A stretch of DNA of 64,000 nt from Ignavibacteriota bacterium (GTDB taxonomy: Bacteria > Bacteroidota > Ignavibacteria > Ignavibacteriales > Melioribacteraceae), in NCBI GenBank assembly GCA_016716225.1, contig JADJWT010000001.1, positions 2,366,501-2,430,500 on the forward strand. The letters run 5' to 3'. The translations under genes and the position numbers were made by a program. This document shows, in pieces, positions 26,320-34,885 of the stretch (the first letter of the stretch is position 1; each line of letters begins with the position of its first letter). The notes beneath the pieces are model-generated. The model did no database searches. It worked only from the letters and a program-made list of their open reading frames with translations, and had not been told where the DNA came from.

Positions 26320-27389
26320 TTGCAGTTTCACTTTATTTCATTCAAGCAATTTTAATTTCAATTGGTGCAAAAAAGCAATTCACACAAATTAATGATGAAA
26401 AATTGCCAAACTGTTCTGTAATTGTTGCAGCAAGAAATGAAGAAAACAATATTCTGGAATGTTTGCAATCGTTGGATAAATTAATTTATCCTAAAGAAAA
26501 ATTGGAAATAATTATTGTCGATGATTATTCTGATGATCAAACAAAAAATATTATTGAAAATTTTATTGCGGATAAACCGGTTTTTAAACTCATTCAACCA
26601 ATAAAAAATTTTGGTGAAACAAAAGGAAAAGCCCACGCAATTGCAAATGCTATAGAAATTTCAAAAGGTGAAATTATTTTCACAACTGATGCTGATTGTG
26701 TTGTAAATCAAAATTGGGTAAAAACTTTAGCAAGCTATTATACAGATAATGTTGGAATGGTTTGTGGTTATACAAATCAAAAAGCAGAAAATATTTTTGA
26801 AGCAGTTCAAGATGTTGACTTTATTTATTTGTTAATTGTTGCTGCTGGTTCAATAAATATTTGGAAACCAATTTCTGCAATTGGAAATAATATGTCATAC
26901 AGAAAATCTGCATATTTGGAAGTCGGTGGATATGAAAAAATTCCATTTTCTGTAACAGAAGATTTTCAATTATTAATGGCAATTTATGATCATAAAAAAT
27001 ATAAAATAATTTATCCGCTTGATGCCGGAGGATTAGTTACGTCAAAACCGTGTGCAGATACCAAAACTTTATTTCGACAGAAAAAGAGATGGGCAGTGGG
27101 TGGATTAAATGTAAGGCTTGATGGAGCTTTTGTAATTGGAACAGCAATAACTACAATGTTGATGTCGCTTTTAATTCCTTTATTTTATTCTTCAACATTA
27201 ATTTATCTTTTGGTATTCAAAATACTAACAGATTATTTTATGATTTCAAATGTATATAAAAGCTTAAAACTCAAATTAAAAATTGTGAATTTTATTGCTT
27301 TTGAAATTTATGTTCCAATTTATTTTTTAATTACCGGAGTAAATTTATTTTTTAGCAGAAAAGTGATGTGGAAAGGTAGGGAATTTTAA
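26298..27389 (+). CDS. Membrane-associated family 2 glycosyltransferase (second of two)
   Basis: 363 residues, homologous in layout to the glycosyltransferase two genes upstream: N-terminal helix, SVIVAARNEENNILECLQSL, VDDYSDDQTKNI, FTTDADCVVNQNW, a VTEDFQLLMAI acidic motif and RQKKRWAVGGLNV (R/QxxRW), then two or three C-terminal membrane helices. The pair may be an old duplication. The start ATG lies inside the deacetylase gene, and the stop shares its last base with the start of the radical SAM gene, so the whole chain is translationally coupled. Confidence 0.9.
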   Translation: MFETLFIIAVSLYFIQAILISIGAKKQFTQINDEKLPNCSVIVAARNEENNILECLQSLDKLIYPKEKLEIIIVDDYSDDQTKNIIENFIADKPVFKLIQPIKNFGETKGKAHAIANAIEISKGEIIFTTDADCVVNQNWVKTLASYYTDNVGMVCGYTNQKAENIFEAVQDVDFIYLLIVAAGSINIWKPISAIGNNMSYRKSAYLEVGGYEKIPFSVTEDFQLLMAIYDHKKYKIIYPLDAGGLVTSKPCADTKTLFRQKKRWAVGGLNVRLDGAFVIGTAITTMLMSLLIPLFYSSTLIYLLVFKILTDYFMISNVYKSLKLKLKIVNFIAFEIYVPIYFLITGVNLFFSRKVMWKGREF

Positions 27390-28369
27390 TGCTGCTTTTG
27401 TGTAACTATTATGTTACTTATAGATGCAATGCTTTCTGCGAGTTTTGTCATTTTGCGGAACATGGCAAATTTAAAAACACACCTCATGCAAATATTGAAG
27501 ATTTTAAAAATAATATTTCGCAACTTTATGAATTAGGTGTAAAATTTATTGATCTAACCGGCGGCGAACCTTTGCTTAATAAAGATATTGCAGAAATGGT
27601 TACGCTTGCAAAAAGTTATAAAATGCAAACCAGCATTACTACAAATACATTATTATATAAGAAATTTGCAGAATCTCTTGCTGGAAAAGTAAATTTGCTT
27701 CATTTTTCTTTGGATTCACCAGATGAAGATGAACATAACAAAATTAGAAAAATAGATTGCTACAATTCTGTTTTGAAAAGTGTTGAAATTGCAAAAAGTA
27801 TTGGTGAATTTCCGGATATACTTTTTACTGTTACGAATGATACTTACAAAAAACTTCCGCAAATGCATGAGTTAGCTGCCAAAAGAGATTTAGTTTTATT
27901 GGTTAATCCAGTGTTTTCATATTTTGGAAATCCGGGCTTATCAAATGAAGCAATGGATTTTATTGATGAGTATGTTGATGGCAAATTGGATATCTATATA
28001 AATCCATCTTTTTTAACATTGCGCAGAAATGGTGGAAATGATATTCAAAATCCTTTGTGCAAAGCAGTTTCAAGAGTAATTGTAATTTCGCCGTTTAACG
28101 AAATTATTCTTCCTTGCTATCATTTTGAAAGCGACAAAATTAAAATTGATAAACCAATTAAAGAAATTATGCAAAGTGAAAAGTATAAATACTTTTTTAA
28201 AATGGAAGGAAGATTTGAGTTTTGTCAAGGCTGTACAGTAAATTGCTATTTTGAACCATCGTTTGCATTCCCAACAAATTTATATGGATTGGCAAGTGTA
28301 ACTTCCAAATTTAAATATGGTTACAACAAATTAGTTAAACAGAAAATTAAAAAGATTATCAAAAACTAA
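27389..28369 (+). CDS. Radical SAM protein with C-terminal cysteine cluster (SPASM-like)
   Basis: 326 residues. The N-terminal RCNAFCEFC (CxxxCxxC, about residues 12-19) binds the 4Fe-4S cluster used with S-adenosylmethionine. DLTGGEPLL near 59 is the GGE motif. Further cysteines occur near 229 (PLCKA), 245 (LPCYHF) and 276-286 (FCQGCTVNC), like a SPASM/twitch auxiliary-cluster domain. It directly follows a glycosyltransferase in a coupled chain, so a role in modifying a sugar or lipid precursor is likely. The reaction cannot be read from the sequence. Confidence 0.88.
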   Translation: MLLLCNYYVTYRCNAFCEFCHFAEHGKFKNTPHANIEDFKNNISQLYELGVKFIDLTGGEPLLNKDIAEMVTLAKSYKMQTSITTNTLLYKKFAESLAGKVNLLHFSLDSPDEDEHNKIRKIDCYNSVLKSVEIAKSIGEFPDILFTVTNDTYKKLPQMHELAAKRDLVLLVNPVFSYFGNPGLSNEAMDFIDEYVDGKLDIYINPSFLTLRRNGGNDIQNPLCKAVSRVIVISPFNEIILPCYHFESDKIKIDKPIKEIMQSEKYKYFFKMEGRFEFCQGCTVNCYFEPSFAFPTNLYGLASVTSKFKYGYNKLVKQKIKKIIKN

Positions 28370-28374
28370 AATTC

Positions 28375-29262
28375 ATGAAATATTATTCACACAATCACAC
28401 TAATAAAATTTTAGAAAATTATTTATCAAGAAAAAATATTTTACTGATTTTTTTCATATTAAATATTTCTTTTAGTAAAAATTTTGCACAAGATAATTTG
28501 GAATTATTTCCTTCGAATTTATTAGTTCATCCATTTGTTGCAAATACTTTAGAACCAAAATTGGGCTTTGAGTTTAAAACTGATAAAAACGAATTAAGTC
28601 TAAATGTTGGAAATTCTTTAGATATTCTTCATTACAGTATTGATGAGAAAAATAAAATTTCTATTGGTGCAGATTTATTCACATATACTTTGTTAAGAAG
28701 TCAAAATGATTTTCATTTTCCGGTTGATGCAGTTGATTATTTATTCGGTGTAAATTTTGGCTATAAAAAAATATTTAATAAAAATGAATTTGGCACAAGA
28801 TTAAGATTAAGTCACATTAGCGCACATTTTGTCGATGGCCATTTTGATAAAGATTTGAATCAATGGAGAGATAATAGAAATCCAAAAGTTTATAGTAGAG
28901 AATTTTTTGAACTTATTCCTTTTATTAGAATTAGCGCTTTAAGAATTTATTTTGGACTTACATACATTTATAAAACCGATCCGAAAAATATTGGTCAAGA
29001 TCAATATCAAATAGGATTTGATTATTTTATATCAGATTTAATTTCTGAAAATTTAACTCCATATTTTGCATATGATTTTCGTTTAATAAATATTTACAGT
29101 TACACTGGAAACAATTCTTTAGAAACCGGATTAAAATTTGGGCAACAATCTGGAAAAGGTTTAAAAATTTATTTAAGATATTTCAACGGATACAATATTC
29201 ATGGTGAATATTTTGATATTAAAGAAAATTTCACTTCATTTGGTTTTAATCTAGATTTATAG
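28375..29262 (+). CDS. DUF1207-like outer-membrane beta-barrel protein
   Basis: 295 residues. A hydrophobic helix at about 20-38 followed by AQDN looks like a signal peptide, preceded by an unusually long polar N-terminus (19 residues). The mature part alternates polar and hydrophobic residues as in beta barrels and has the conserved pattern of DUF1207 proteins (RLRLSHISAHFVDG, then FFGLTYIYKTDP-like strands). It follows the radical SAM gene by 5 bp, so the pathway probably ends with an outer-membrane step. The DUF assignment is from memory of the family pattern. Confidence 0.65.
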   Translation: MKYYSHNHTNKILENYLSRKNILLIFFILNISFSKNFAQDNLELFPSNLLVHPFVANTLEPKLGFEFKTDKNELSLNVGNSLDILHYSIDEKNKISIGADLFTYTLLRSQNDFHFPVDAVDYLFGVNFGYKKIFNKNEFGTRLRLSHISAHFVDGHFDKDLNQWRDNRNPKVYSREFFELIPFIRISALRIYFGLTYIYKTDPKNIGQDQYQIGFDYFISDLISENLTPYFAYDFRLINIYSYTGNNSLETGLKFGQQSGKGLKIYLRYFNGYNIHGEYFDIKENFTSFGFNLDL

Positions 29263-29280
29263 TTTTAGGAAAAAATTTAA

Positions 29281-30240
29281 TTGCAAAAAAATAAATTTTA
29301 TCAAAATCCCATTTTTCATTTATTACTTTTTGTTATAACTTTTATTACAACTGTAATTGCCGGAACAGAATGGGTAACAGGAACCATGGGACCGTACGAT
29401 TTAGAATCTTTGGCAATCGGGCTTCCATATTCACTTTCCGCATTATTCATTCTTGCAACTCATGAATTTGGGCATTATTTTGCTGCAAAATTTCACAAAG
29501 TAAAAGCAACACTTCCGTATTTTATTCCAATTCCGCCAATTCCGGAATTTTTTAATTTTGGAACAATGGGGGCAGTGATCAGAACTAAATCGGAAATTCC
29601 TACAAACAAAGCAATGTTTGATATTGGAGTTGCCGGACCAATTGCCGGATTTGTTGCATCAATAATTGTTTTGGTTTATGGATTTACACATCTTCCTTCG
29701 CAAGATTATATTCTTGCAATTCACCCCGATTATTTTTCACCGGATTATGGGAAAAATACAATCTCGTTAGAATTTGGAAACAGTTTGCTTTTTCTATTTT
29801 TAAAATCAGTTTTAACTTCCAGCAGTGATTTTATTCCTCCTATGACTGAAGTTTATCATTATCCATATTTGATGACGGGCTGGTTCGGACTTTTAATCAC
29901 AGCAATGAATATGATTCCGGTTGGGCAATTAGATGGCGGTCATATTGTATTTAGTATGTTCGGACCAAAAATTCAAGAAGCTGTTGCTAGTATATCTATG
30001 ATATTTTTAGTTGTATTTGGAATTTCCGGAATTATTGACGGATTTTTAGAATTAGGAATCGGTTTCGGCTGGACCGGCTGGATGTTTTGGGCAGTAATTC
30101 TTTTCTTCATAATAAAAGTTAAACATCCACCAGTTAGACATTTTGAAAAACTAGATTTGAAAAGAAGAATTTTAGGTTATTTCAGTTTGTTCATTTTATT
30201 AATTTCATTTTCACCATCACCATTTTATATAAGTTTCTAA
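29281..30240 (+). CDS. Site-2 protease family membrane metallopeptidase (M50)
   Basis: 319 residues with six or more membrane helices. Zinc ligands are visible in ILATHEFGHYFAAKFH (HExxH form, about residue 61) and in GQLDGGHIVF (about 222). FNFGTMGAVIRTKSEI is a conserved loop after the first motif. Members cut proteins within the membrane to release regulators. The start is TTG at 29281: a stop codon lies directly upstream in frame and AGGA (29267-29270) is 10 bases before it. It may belong to the transcript of the preceding cluster. Confidence 0.88.
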   Translation: MQKNKFYQNPIFHLLLFVITFITTVIAGTEWVTGTMGPYDLESLAIGLPYSLSALFILATHEFGHYFAAKFHKVKATLPYFIPIPPIPEFFNFGTMGAVIRTKSEIPTNKAMFDIGVAGPIAGFVASIIVLVYGFTHLPSQDYILAIHPDYFSPDYGKNTISLEFGNSLLFLFLKSVLTSSSDFIPPMTEVYHYPYLMTGWFGLLITAMNMIPVGQLDGGHIVFSMFGPKIQEAVASISMIFLVVFGISGIIDGFLELGIGFGWTGWMFWAVILFFIIKVKHPPVRHFEKLDLKRRILGYFSLFILLISFSPSPFYISF

Positions 30241-30423
30241 AAGGCAATAAAAATTGTACTTGATAGTTTACAATCACTTATCTAAATTTTAATCTACAAA
30301 AATCAAAAGGTGACCATAGAAAAATTTGCTACTTTTTAATTAAATTTTCCCAACAAAAATAAGACAGTAAATTTTAATGTGGTTTCTAATCAATATTCTT
30401 CAAGCAATTACATCTTTTTTAAT

Positions 30424-31233
30424 ATGAAAATAAAATTGATGAAAATATTTTACATCGTTTCAATCGCAATATTTTTAAGTTGCGAAGAAATTCCTAACGA
30501 TGTTATTGAAAAGGAAAATGCTGATTATTTTGTTGAATCTATTTCCTCGCCAGATGAATTTGCTTATTCCGCAACAAATACAAAATTGCAAAATTTTGTT
30601 TCAATAAATAAATCGCAATCAGTAAAATCGGTTTGGTTTATTTTATTTAATGAAGACGGAAGTGAAGAAATTACTGATAGAATTTTAATGAATACAAATA
30701 GTTCAAGTATTAAAAAAACATATTCGGGTGAAATTATATTTAGCGAAAGTATGCTTCCGGGAAATTATGAAATTGATTTTTATGTTGAAGATAATGTAAA
30801 TCCGGCTGGTGAAAATATTAAGAAAATTGGCGTTAAAAAGTTTAAATATCTAAGCAGTGCAGAAAATCTTCCTCCGGTAATTTCTGATTTAAATATTCCT
30901 TCTTCAGTAGATAGAAATACAACATTTGTTTTTACTTTAAAAGTAAATGAACCAAATGGATTGAGCGATATTCAACAAGTATATTTTGAATTACTAAGAC
31001 CGGATAGCTCTGTTGTTTTTGTTGATGCTAACAATACAATCACAAAATTTCCAATGTTTGATAATGGGGATGTTTCCGGTTCCGGTGATGAAGTTCGAGG
31101 TGATGGAATATATTCTCTAAAAAATAGTTTTGGGCAATCATCTCAAACCGGATTTTGGCATTTCAAATTTAATGCTGTTGATAAATCCGGATTAGTAAGT
31201 AATACAATTAATTTTTCACTAAAAGTAAATTAA
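30424..31233 (+). CDS. Lipoprotein with Ig-like repeats, first gene of the T9SS group
   Basis: 269 residues from the ATG at 30424. The frame is open upstream to GTG 30379, but only the later start gives a proper lipoprotein signal (KIFYIVSIAIFLSC, Cys about residue 20). The mature protein has two beta-sandwich-like halves; the second starts PPVISDLNIPSSVDRNT and contains GDGIYSLKN. This type is common in surface or periplasmic proteins of this phylum. It lies 2 bp before the T9SS cargo gene and probably works with it. No enzymatic motif is seen. Confidence 0.72.
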   Translation: MKIKLMKIFYIVSIAIFLSCEEIPNDVIEKENADYFVESISSPDEFAYSATNTKLQNFVSINKSQSVKSVWFILFNEDGSEEITDRILMNTNSSSIKKTYSGEIIFSESMLPGNYEIDFYVEDNVNPAGENIKKIGVKKFKYLSSAENLPPVISDLNIPSSVDRNTTFVFTLKVNEPNGLSDIQQVYFELLRPDSSVVFVDANNTITKFPMFDNGDVSGSGDEVRGDGIYSLKNSFGQSSQTGFWHFKFNAVDKSGLVSNTINFSLKVN

Positions 31234-31235
31234 TT

Positions 31236-32801
31236 TTGAAAAAATATTTTATCACAATTTCGTTAATGTTTGCAGTAAGTTTGTTAGCACAAAAATTACC
31301 AAATAAATTTACTTTAGATAAATTAAATATGGCTAAGATTTTAGCAGACCCAACTCCAAGCGGAAACGCTGTGGAATATATTGATTTTATGGGAAATGAT
31401 ATTTGGGTTGCTACAACATTAGGTTTAGGTAAATCGACAGATGGTGGAGAAAGTTGGACAAATTATAAATTTGGTGAAGAAGGAATATCTGCTCTTGCAA
31501 TAAATAATGATACTATTTGGTGCGCAACTTGGCACCCTCTTGAAAATTCCGATGATGTTGTTCCTGTTGGTTCCGGGCTTCACTATTCCGCTGACAAAGG
31601 AGAAACATGGATTGATATTCCTCAACCAGTTGATGCTGAGGATGATTCATCAATTGTATACGGAATTAATACTTTGCGTGCATTGCCAATTCCGGTTGAA
31701 GAAGGAAATTTTACAAGAAGTATTGCATTTACAAAAAATACAATTTGGATTGCATCTTTTTATGGCGGATTTAGAAAAAGTACAGATGTTGGAAAAACTT
31801 GGCAAAAAGTTGTTGTGCCGCCGGATTATCTTGATTCTATTAAACCAACCGATGTTTTAGATTTTACTGTTTCTCCATCTTCTGGAGCTTTAGGATTTGA
31901 AGATAATTTAAATCACAGATTTTTTTCACTCAAAACTTTGAATGATTCTACAATTTTAGTCGGGACGGCAAACGGAATTAACTTAAGTAACGATAATGGA
32001 ATTAGCTGGAAGAAATTTAATCATACAAATCAAGAAAATTCTATAAGTGGAAATTTTGTATTAAAAATTGATTACGATTTTTCTAGAAATACAATTTGGG
32101 CTGCAACTTGGAAAGCTGAAGGAACAACAGAATATTATGGATTAAGTTCTTCATCAGATTTTGGTGAAAATTGGAATACATATTTGTCTGGTGAAAATAT
32201 CCATGATATTGATTTTACATTTCAGACAAATGGTGCCGAGTCTGATGTAATTGTGGCAACAGATAATGGAGTTTTTCGTTCAAATGATTTTGGAAAAACT
32301 TGGATAAATATTCCGCAGATTCAAGATTCTGAAACAAATGTTTTATTGAACACAAATAAATTTAGAGCACTAAATTGCGTTCTTGATATTTCACAAAATA
32401 ATAATATTTGGTTGGGTTCTGAAGCTGGAACGGCAAAACTCACTGAAACCGATGGAATATGGATGGGAACGTGGAAAGTTTTTCTTTCATCACCAAAAGT
32501 AAATTCGGGATCAGAAGCGATTGCTTTTCCGAATCCATTTAAACCAGATGAAGAACAAATTAATATAAAATATAATTTTGATGGCGAAAATCAAGAAGTT
32601 ACAATTAGAATATTTGATTTTGGGATGAATTTAGTTAAAACTATTATTCAAAATGCAAATAGACCGGGAAGCAAAGATAATATTGATTATTGGAACGGAC
32701 GCGATGAGAATAATGAAATAGTTCCAAACGGAGTTTATTTTTTCAGAATTGATATCGGGAAAAGTAAACAAACTTATGGTAAAATTATGGTATTGATGTA
32801 A
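31236..32801 (+). CDS. Secreted beta-propeller protein with type IX secretion C-terminal sorting domain
   Basis: 521 residues with TTG start and a signal peptide (KKYFITISLMFAVSLLAQ). The body contains repeated BNR/photosynthesis-stability-like units with the pattern (S/T)xDxGxxW: STDGGESW, SADKGETW, STDVGKTW, SNDNGISW, SSDFGENW and SNDFGKTW, so six blades or so. The last 85 residues (FPNPFKPDE start; FDFGMNLVKTI; WNGRDENNEIVPNGVYFF) form a type A sorting domain or FlgD-like Ig fold recognised by the T9SS. It is followed by a one-base overlap with the PorV/PorQ-like gene. Ligand is unknown. Confidence 0.88.
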   Translation: MKKYFITISLMFAVSLLAQKLPNKFTLDKLNMAKILADPTPSGNAVEYIDFMGNDIWVATTLGLGKSTDGGESWTNYKFGEEGISALAINNDTIWCATWHPLENSDDVVPVGSGLHYSADKGETWIDIPQPVDAEDDSSIVYGINTLRALPIPVEEGNFTRSIAFTKNTIWIASFYGGFRKSTDVGKTWQKVVVPPDYLDSIKPTDVLDFTVSPSSGALGFEDNLNHRFFSLKTLNDSTILVGTANGINLSNDNGISWKKFNHTNQENSISGNFVLKIDYDFSRNTIWAATWKAEGTTEYYGLSSSSDFGENWNTYLSGENIHDIDFTFQTNGAESDVIVATDNGVFRSNDFGKTWINIPQIQDSETNVLLNTNKFRALNCVLDISQNNNIWLGSEAGTAKLTETDGIWMGTWKVFLSSPKVNSGSEAIAFPNPFKPDEEQINIKYNFDGENQEVTIRIFDFGMNLVKTIIQNANRPGSKDNIDYWNGRDENNEIVPNGVYFFRIDIGKSKQTYGKIMVLM

Positions 32802-33814
32802 TGAAGAAAATGCGTAGAATATTTTTTGTCGCAATATTTGGAATGTTGATTTTAATTTCCTCTTCTATTTTTGCTCAACCGGAATTTTCTAAATTAAATA
32901 GTATGGCTGGAGCTTTTACCCGCATGGGTTTTGGTGCGCGCGGAATTTCAATGGGAAATTCCATCTCGGCTTTAGATGAAGGAAATTTAGTTTCATATTA
33001 CAATCCGGCATTATCCGCATTTCAAGAAAAAAATTATTTTCAAAGTTCATATTCGTTCTTGTCATTAGATAGATCATTAAATTTTCTAAATTTTACAAGA
33101 AAAATTGAATTTGGGAAAAGTAAATCCGCTAATGGAAAACCTCGATCAATTGCCGGAATAAGTTTTGGAATAATCAATGCCGGCGTGAGCAATATCGATG
33201 GACGTGATAGTCAAGGTGAAAAGTTTAAAACTCTTTCAACATCAGAAAATCAATTCTTTCTAAATTTCTCAAACAGATTTTCAGAAAAATTTGCATTGGG
33301 TGTTGGACTCAAATTATTCTATTACAAACTTTACGAAGATATTACTTCATCGGGATTTGGATTTGATATTGGCGCTTTATATAAGTTTAATAAAAATCTA
33401 AATTTTGCATTTGTAATGACTGATATAAATACAAAATACAAATGGGATACAAGTGAGCTTTACGGAACCGAAGGAAATTCAACAATAAATAATTTCCCTT
33501 TTTTGATGAAAATATCTTCTGCATATAAATTCGATGATCCGAAATTAGTTGCAACAATTGAATTTGAACACAGTAATGCGGAAACAGATTTTGTAAGATT
33601 AGGTACAGAATATAATGTAATTGAAAATTTCTTTTTAAGAGGCGGAATTGATAGAATTAGTGTTTCCAATTTTGATATTCCGTTGAAACCAGCATTTGGA
33701 TTTTCATATTCTAAAACGTTTAGTGAAATTTTAATTGGTGTAAATTATGCCTATTCCATTGAACCTTATGCATCTTATGATCATCATATAATTGGAATTG
33801 AAATTTTATTTTAA
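32801..33814 (+). CDS. PorV/PorQ-family outer-membrane beta-barrel protein (first of two)
   Basis: 337 residues with a signal peptide ending in FAQ. The mature N-terminus shows MGFGARGISMGNSISALDEG and SYYNPALSA, the pattern of PorV/PorQ/FadL-like barrels, and the rest is beta-strand-rich with a terminal aromatic (EILF). PorV-type proteins shuttle T9SS cargo to the attachment complex. The ATG shares one base with the stop of the sorting-domain protein gene, so it is probably the dedicated partner of that cargo. Confidence 0.83.
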   Translation: MKKMRRIFFVAIFGMLILISSSIFAQPEFSKLNSMAGAFTRMGFGARGISMGNSISALDEGNLVSYYNPALSAFQEKNYFQSSYSFLSLDRSLNFLNFTRKIEFGKSKSANGKPRSIAGISFGIINAGVSNIDGRDSQGEKFKTLSTSENQFFLNFSNRFSEKFALGVGLKLFYYKLYEDITSSGFGFDIGALYKFNKNLNFAFVMTDINTKYKWDTSELYGTEGNSTINNFPFLMKISSAYKFDDPKLVATIEFEHSNAETDFVRLGTEYNVIENFFLRGGIDRISVSNFDIPLKPAFGFSYSKTFSEILIGVNYAYSIEPYASYDHHIIGIEILF

Positions 33815-33816
33815 AT

Positions 33817-33862
33817 TCTATTTTTGTGATCTTTGAGAATAACTTTGTGTCCTTTATGGTTA
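33817..33862. repeat. Fragment of a TTTGTG-rich intergenic repeat
   Basis: The stretch TTTTTGTGATCTTTGAGAAT followed by CTTTGTGTCCTTTATGGTTAA has the tandem (C)TTTGTG pattern of a repeat that I recognise from intergenic regions of many Bacteroidota-group genomes. The similarity is from memory, and only one copy was noticed in this window. Confidence 0.45.
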
Positions 33863-33890
33863 ATTTTTTGAAGAATTATTTGAAAACAAA

Positions 33891-34790
33891 ATGATAAAAA
33901 AAATATTTGCTTTAAATTTCATAATTGTCTTTTCAGTGTTTGCACAAAATGCAGGTGAAAGCGGATTATCTTTTTTAAAAATTGGACCAAGTGCAAAAAC
34001 AATAGCCGTTTCTGATATTGGATTTTTAGACGGAAATGTTTCTTCGGTTTATTATAATCCGGCGGCAGTAAACCTAAATAATACTGCCAGCATTATGTTT
34101 TCACACCAAGCTTGGATTCAAGATTTATCATGTCAAGTTGTTGGTTCAAATTTTATTTTATGGGGAATTCCATTATCAATAAGTGCAAATACTACAAAGA
34201 TAAAAGATTTTGAAGTAAGAACTCAACCATCAGAAAAACCGCAATCAACTTTTGATGTAAATTATTTTTACGGAAATTTATCATCCGGATTTGGTTTGAC
34301 TGAAAATATTTACTTCGGCTTTTCAATCAAATATTTATACGAAAGTATTTTTACAGATGATGCGACTGGTTTTGGATATGATTTAGGTTTAATTTATGCA
34401 GATATTTTTGAAAATCTGAATTTTGGTTTATCAGTAAGAAATTTAGGAAATATGAATAATTTAAGATTTGAAAAAACTAAATTGCCATCAGATTTATTGT
34501 TAAATGCTACCTATAAATTTTCGGTTGAATCAGCTTCATTGGAAATTATTCCGGTTTTTGGAATTCAAAATTATTTCGATGCTGAAATTATACATATTCA
34601 TTTCGGCTCGGAAATTGGGTACGATAAACAATTCTTTTTAAGATTAGGTTATGTAAATGGAATTGAATCTCGCAATATTTCTTTCGGTGCTGGAGTTTTC
34701 TATAATGGTTTTAATTTGGATTACGCATTTACTCCATTTAATTATAATATCGGAAATGCTAATACAATTTCCCTTCAATATGTTTTCTAA
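33891..34790 (+). CDS. PorV/PorQ-family outer-membrane beta-barrel protein (second of two)
   Basis: 299 residues. The signal peptide ends at VFAQ, and the mature start NAGESGLSFLKIGPSAKTIA with SVYYNPAAV matches PorV/PorQ proteins. A full-length beta barrel follows, ending with the aromatic residue expected for outer-membrane insertion (LQYVF). It lies 76 bp downstream of its paralogue and ends with an intergenic hairpin. Two such proteins beside one cargo suggest different roles, for example cargo shuttle and attachment. Confidence 0.82.
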   Translation: MIKKIFALNFIIVFSVFAQNAGESGLSFLKIGPSAKTIAVSDIGFLDGNVSSVYYNPAAVNLNNTASIMFSHQAWIQDLSCQVVGSNFILWGIPLSISANTTKIKDFEVRTQPSEKPQSTFDVNYFYGNLSSGFGLTENIYFGFSIKYLYESIFTDDATGFGYDLGLIYADIFENLNFGLSVRNLGNMNNLRFEKTKLPSDLLLNATYKFSVESASLEIIPVFGIQNYFDAEIIHIHFGSEIGYDKQFFLRLGYVNGIESRNISFGAGVFYNGFNLDYAFTPFNYNIGNANTISLQYVF

Positions 34791-34845
34791 ATATGTTTCA
34801 AAATATTAATTAGCTTTTTTTTAATTATGTGAAACATATTCTTAT
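34790..34845 (+). terminator. Hairpin after the PorV/PorQ pair
   Basis: AATATGTTTCA (34790-34800) pairs with TGAAACATATT (34830-34840). The 29-base loop contains a second small complement (AATTA/TAATT) and a T-run, and more T follows. It separates the T9SS group from the FemAB-like gene. The long loop makes the terminator call uncertain. Confidence 0.45.
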
Positions 34846-34885
34846 TTTGTATTTTTAACCACCGAACAACATACTTTTGGTAATT

